From positions 1-64,000 of the forward strand of contig JAJZVU010000005.1 of assembly GCA_021845505.1 (NCBI GenBank): 64,000 bases of DNA, read 5' to 3'. Every line of letters begins with the position of its first letter. The stretch's first letter is position 1. The notes under the pieces are model-generated. The model did not search any database. It was given only the letters and a program-made list of their open reading frames with translations, and had not been told where the DNA came from. This DNA is from Pseudomonadota bacterium (GTDB taxonomy: Bacteria; Pseudomonadota; Gammaproteobacteria; Burkholderiales; Burkholderiaceae_C). This document shows positions 60,855 through 64,000 of the stretch, piece by piece. Both the position numbers and the translations under genes were made by a program.

Positions 60855-63605
60855 TCAGCGCTCCTGCCGGCCCAGCAGCACCAGCCCGGCCGCCGCGAGC
60901 AGCGGCGCGGCCAGCAGCAGCGCAAGCAGCTCGGGCGCCAGCTCGCCCAGGCTCAGCGCCTTCGAGAAGGTGCCCCGGCAGATGGTCAGGAAGTGGGTCG
61001 TCGGGTAGATCCGGCCGATCCACGCCGCCGGCCCCTGCAGCGCCGAAGTCGGCGTGAGCAAGCCGGAGAACTGCACGGCCGGCAGCATGGTGCCGATGGT
61101 GGTGGCGAAGATCGCCGCCGTCTGGGTGCGCAGGAAGCTCGACATCAGCAGCCCCAGCGCGCTGGCGTCGAACACGTACAGCAGCGAGGCCAGCGCGTAG
61201 GCCACCGGGCTTCCGGTGAAGGGCACGCGGAACACCGCGACCGTCCAGGCCCACAGCAGCAGCGAATTGAGCAGCCCGAGCGCGACATAGGGCAGCTGCT
61301 TGCCCAGCAGGAATTCCAGCCGCGTGGCGGGCCCGGCGTAGAAGTTCAGGATCGAGCCGAGCTCCTTCTCGCGCACCACGCTGAGGGCGGCAAGCATGGC
61401 CGGGATCATCATCAGCAACAGCGGCAGGATGGCCGGAGCCATCGCCACCAGGCTGCTGAGCTCGGGGTTGTAGCGGTAGCGGATGTCGATGCCGACGCTG
61501 CCGGCCGCCGGCGGCAGCGCGGCGCGCTCGGCGGCGCGGCGCAACAGCCACGACGCATGCACTCCCTCGACGAAGGCGTCGATGTTCTCGGCGCGCGACG
61601 GCATCGAGCCGTCGACCCAGGCGCCGATGGACGGCGACAGCCCGCGCTGCACGTCCCTGGCGAAACCCGGCGGGATCTCCAGGGCCATCGCCAGTTCGCC
61701 GCTGCGCATGCGGCGATCGAGGTCGGCGTCGCTGCGCAGCGGCGATCGCTCGCTGAATTCCCTCGCGCTGGCGAAGTCGGCCACGTAATCGCGGCTGAGC
61801 ACGCTGGCGTCGCGGTCGAGCACGGCGAAGCGCAGGTGTTGCACGTCGAGGTTGATGCCGTAGCCCATGATCACCAGCAGCAGCACGCTGCCCGCCAGCG
61901 CCAGCGCCGAGCGCACGGGGTCGTGCAGCAGCTCCAGCGCCTCGCGCCAGCTGTGGGCGAGCAGTCGCGTGGCCGAGCGCGCCAGCGCCCCGGGGTAGCG
62001 CCGCGGCCGCTGCGCCGAGACCAGCGCGGCATCGTCGGCGGCCGGCTGCGGCGCCTGCTGCGCGGCGATCCACCGCACGAAGGCCTGCTCCAGCGAGCCG
62101 GCGCCTCGCGCCGCGGCGATGTCGCGCGGCGTGCCGCTGGCCAGCACCCGCCCGGCGTGCATCAGCGCCACCCGATCGCAGCGCTCGGCCTCGTCCATGC
62201 GGTGGGTGGAAACGAACACCGTCACGCCATCGCGTCGCGCCAGTTCCTGCAGCCGATTCCAGAACCAGTCGCGGGCCAGCGGATCGACGCCCGAAGTCGG
62301 CTCGTCGAGGATCAGCAGTTCCGGTGCGTGCAGGGTCGCCACCGCCAGCGACAGGCGCTGGCGCATGCCCAGCGGCAGTTGCGCCGGGTGCATCGGCAGC
62401 ACCTGCCGCAGTCCGTAGCGCGCCGCCGCGCGTTCCACGACCTCGCGCTGGCGCTGCGCGGGCAGGCCGAACAGCCGTGCGTGCAGCTCCAGGTTCTGCA
62501 GCACGCTCAGCTCCCCCCACAGCGAAAAGCCCTGGGTCATGTAGCCCACCCGGCGGCGCGAGCCGAGGTCGCGCGGCGCCGGCTCGCGACCGAAGACCCG
62601 CACGCTGCCGGCGCTCGGCTCGAGCAGGCCGGCGAGCATCTTCATGGTCGTGGTCTTGCCGCATCCGTTGGAGCCGATGAAGCCGAAGATCTCGCCGCGC
62701 GCGATGCGCAGGTCGACCGCGTCGACCGCGACGAAGTCGCCGAAACGCCGGACCAGCCCCTGCGCCTCCACCACCGGCTGCCGCTGCGGCAGCGGCTGCG
62801 GCCGTGCCGGCGCCCCGGCGGCGGCGGGCTCCTGCGACTGCGGCGCGAGCCGCTGCGGCAACAGCGCGACAAAGGCGTGCTCCAGGTCGTCGCAGCCGGT
62901 GCGCTCGAGCAGCCTGCGCGGCGTGCCGCGCGCCACCACCCGGCCGCCGTCCATCGCCACCAGCCAGTCGAAGCCCCGGGCCTCGTCCATGTACGAGGTG
63001 GCCACCAGCACGCTCATCCCCGGGTGGCGGCGGCGAAGCCGCGCGATCAGCTCCCAGAACTGCACCCGCGACAGCGGATCCACCCCGGTCGTCGGTTCGT
63101 CGAGCACCAGCAGTTCCGGGTCGTGCAGCAACGCGCAGCACAAGGCCAGTTTCTGCTTCATCCCGCCCGACAGCGTGGCCACCGGCCGCGCCGCGAACTC
63201 GGCCAGCCCGGTCGCGCGCAGCAGCTCGGCCTGCCTGGCGATTCGCGATGCGGGATCGAAGCCGCGCTGGCGGCCGAAGAACTCCAGGTTCTGCGCGACC
63301 GACAGGCGCGGGTACAGGCTGCGCCCCAGGCCCTGCGGCATGTAGGCGACGCGGTGGCGCAGCCTGGCGAGCTCGCGGGGCCGGCGCAGGTCGGCGCCCA
63401 GCACCTCGATCTCGCCGGCCTGCAGCCTGCGCACCCCGGCCAGCAGCGCGAGCAGGCTGGATTTGCCCACCCCATCGGGCCCGATCAACCCGACCATGCG
63501 GCCCGCCGGAAGGCACAGATGCGCGACGTCCAGCACCCGCCGGTCGCGGTAGCGCAGCTCGACATGCCGCAGCAGCGCCAGCCCGCCTCGCGCCCGCTCG
63601 CTCAC
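60855..63605 (-). CDS. ABC exporter: two ATPase domains fused to a permease (RbbA/YhiH-like)
   Basis: A 916-aa fusion; GTG 63605 overlaps the upstream HlyD-type stop (GTGA). ATPase 1 (about 1-240): Walker A GPDGVGKSS (Lys48), LSGGMKQKLAL, LLVLDEPTTGVDPL. ATPase 2 (about 285-510): GSNGCGKTTTMKML, LILDEPTSGVDPL, with a degenerate signature LPLGMRQRLSLA. Permease (about 560-916) with a large loop and KELGSILNFYAGP. Same length and domain order as E. coli RbbA (about 911 aa). Likely a drug or ion exporter; the substrate is unknown. Confidence 0.92.
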   Translation of the reverse strand: MSERARGGLALLRHVELRYRDRRVLDVAHLCLPAGRMVGLIGPDGVGKSSLLALLAGVRRLQAGEIEVLGADLRRPRELARLRHRVAYMPQGLGRSLYPRLSVAQNLEFFGRQRGFDPASRIARQAELLRATGLAEFAARPVATLSGGMKQKLALCCALLHDPELLVLDEPTTGVDPLSRVQFWELIARLRRRHPGMSVLVATSYMDEARGFDWLVAMDGGRVVARGTPRRLLERTGCDDLEHAFVALLPQRLAPQSQEPAAAGAPARPQPLPQRQPVVEAQGLVRRFGDFVAVDAVDLRIARGEIFGFIGSNGCGKTTTMKMLAGLLEPSAGSVRVFGREPAPRDLGSRRRVGYMTQGFSLWGELSVLQNLELHARLFGLPAQRQREVVERAAARYGLRQVLPMHPAQLPLGMRQRLSLAVATLHAPELLILDEPTSGVDPLARDWFWNRLQELARRDGVTVFVSTHRMDEAERCDRVALMHAGRVLASGTPRDIAAARGAGSLEQAFVRWIAAQQAPQPAADDAALVSAQRPRRYPGALARSATRLLAHSWREALELLHDPVRSALALAGSVLLLVIMGYGINLDVQHLRFAVLDRDASVLSRDYVADFASAREFSERSPLRSDADLDRRMRSGELAMALEIPPGFARDVQRGLSPSIGAWVDGSMPSRAENIDAFVEGVHASWLLRRAAERAALPPAAGSVGIDIRYRYNPELSSLVAMAPAILPLLLMMIPAMLAALSVVREKELGSILNFYAGPATRLEFLLGKQLPYVALGLLNSLLLWAWTVAVFRVPFTGSPVAYALASLLYVFDASALGLLMSSFLRTQTAAIFATTIGTMLPAVQFSGLLTPTSALQGPAAWIGRIYPTTHFLTICRGTFSKALSLGELAPELLALLLAAPLLAAAGLVLLGRQER

Positions 63606-64000
63606 GGCAGCGCGCTCCTCGCCGGGCCGCGCCCCGGCTCGGCGGCGGAGGCGGCCGCAGCGCCCGTCTGCAGGCGCTGCGGCCACGCCAGGCCGCGCTC
63701 CAGCCGGACATAGGCCATGCCGGGCATGCCGCTCTTGAGTTCGGGCAGGTGGGCGGCGGCCCAGCGCGGGTCGACGCGGGCGCGCACCCGGAACATCAGC
63801 TTCTGGCGCTCGCTGGCGGTCTCCACGCTCTTCGGGGTGAACTGGGCGACCGCCGACACGTAGGACACCCGCGCCGGCACCGCCCTGTCCGGCCGCGCGT
63901 CGAGCACCAGCCGCGCCTCGTCGCCGAGCAGCACCTTGCCGGCGTCGGCCTCGGGCAGGAAGAACGACATGCCCAGGTCGGACGTGTCGAGCAGGCTGAC
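63602..64000 (-). CDS. HlyD-family periplasmic adaptor (YhiI-like), 5' part outside the window
   Basis: The frame stays open to the window end. The visible C-terminal part has LLDTSDLGMSFFLPEADAGKV, VLLGDEARLVLDARPD and ELKSGMPGMAYVRLE, typical of membrane-fusion proteins of YhiI type. It overlaps the ATPase/permease gene by 4 bp and completes the three-gene exporter. Confidence 0.87.
   Translation of the reverse strand, partial: VSLLDTSDLGMSFFLPEADAGKVLLGDEARLVLDARPDRAVPARVSYVSAVAQFTPKSVETASERQKLMFRVRARVDPRWAAAHLPELKSGMPGMAYVRLERGLAWPQRLQTGAAAASAAEPGRGPARSALP

Noticed and set aside
59710-63711. A 1333-codon open frame on the minus strand spanning the exporter
   Set aside because: Only its last 380 codons match a real protein (the ABC-2 permease); the rest is an Arg/Ala-rich out-of-frame reading of the ATPase gene.

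Overview
The window is GC-rich (roughly 70 % by eye), gene-dense chromosomal DNA from a Gram-negative bacterium, most likely a betaproteobacterium of the order Burkholderiales. Pointers to this are the linkages pcm-rhodanese beside waaA-waaC-phosphomannomutase-apaH-rpmB-rpmG, rph-rdgB-hemW next to a PP2C/kinase pair, yicC-gmk-rpoZ-spoT-greB, pepA-holC divergent from lptFG, and cysB. I cannot name the genus. No rRNA, CRISPR array, prophage or transposase gene is visible; two tRNA genes are present.

Layout. 1-6970: the 3' part of a PATR-repeat exoprotein, a Tat-exported caspase-like peptidase overlapping it, a convergent membrane Ser/Thr kinase with a DUF4384-like C-terminus, and a divergent OmpA-type protein. 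7284-16811 (all minus): a probable catabolic operon of an MFS carrier, an MR/MLE enolase-superfamily enzyme, a B12-dependent glutamate-mutase-like set (S, MutL-type, E), a luciferase-like flavin oxidoreductase and a quinone reductase, followed by a MerE-like protein, a small membrane protein and a proline racemase/hydroxyproline epimerase. 17142-17229: tRNA-Ser. 17417-18618: an exported protein broken by an 8-bp tandem duplication. 18649-31975: housekeeping genes (hemW, rdgB, rph, PP2C/kinase, yicC, gmk, rpoZ, spoT, greB, a LivK-type binding protein, holC, pepA). 32107-35293: lptF, lptG, cysB. 35329-40363: a FimV-like protein, two small-molecule enzymes and recQ. 40303-46352 (minus): an Mla/MCE lipid-transport operon continuing through 4-bp overlaps into a GspE-type ATPase and a DNA glycosylase. 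46364-46675: a 312-bp MITE-like element with terminal inverted repeats and a target duplication. 46761-64000: aminotransferase, tRNA-Gly/trmB, an atypical Nramp carrier, pcm, rhodanese, LPS core genes, apaH, rpmBG, roxA, an FKBP and a RbbA/YhhJ/YhiI-type ABC exporter cut by the window end.

The most interesting system is the mutase operon. The E subunit lines up without gaps against my recollection of clostridial GlmE over the active-site region. It keeps two of the three claw arginines and the coenzyme lysine, but has Leu where GlmE has Arg149 and Glu171. No canonical methylaspartate ammonia-lyase is present; an MR/MLE-type enzyme occupies that slot. This suggests a B12 carbon-skeleton mutase for a substrate other than glutamate. 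Second is the intact-looking MITE. Third is the adhesin-caspase-kinase cluster.
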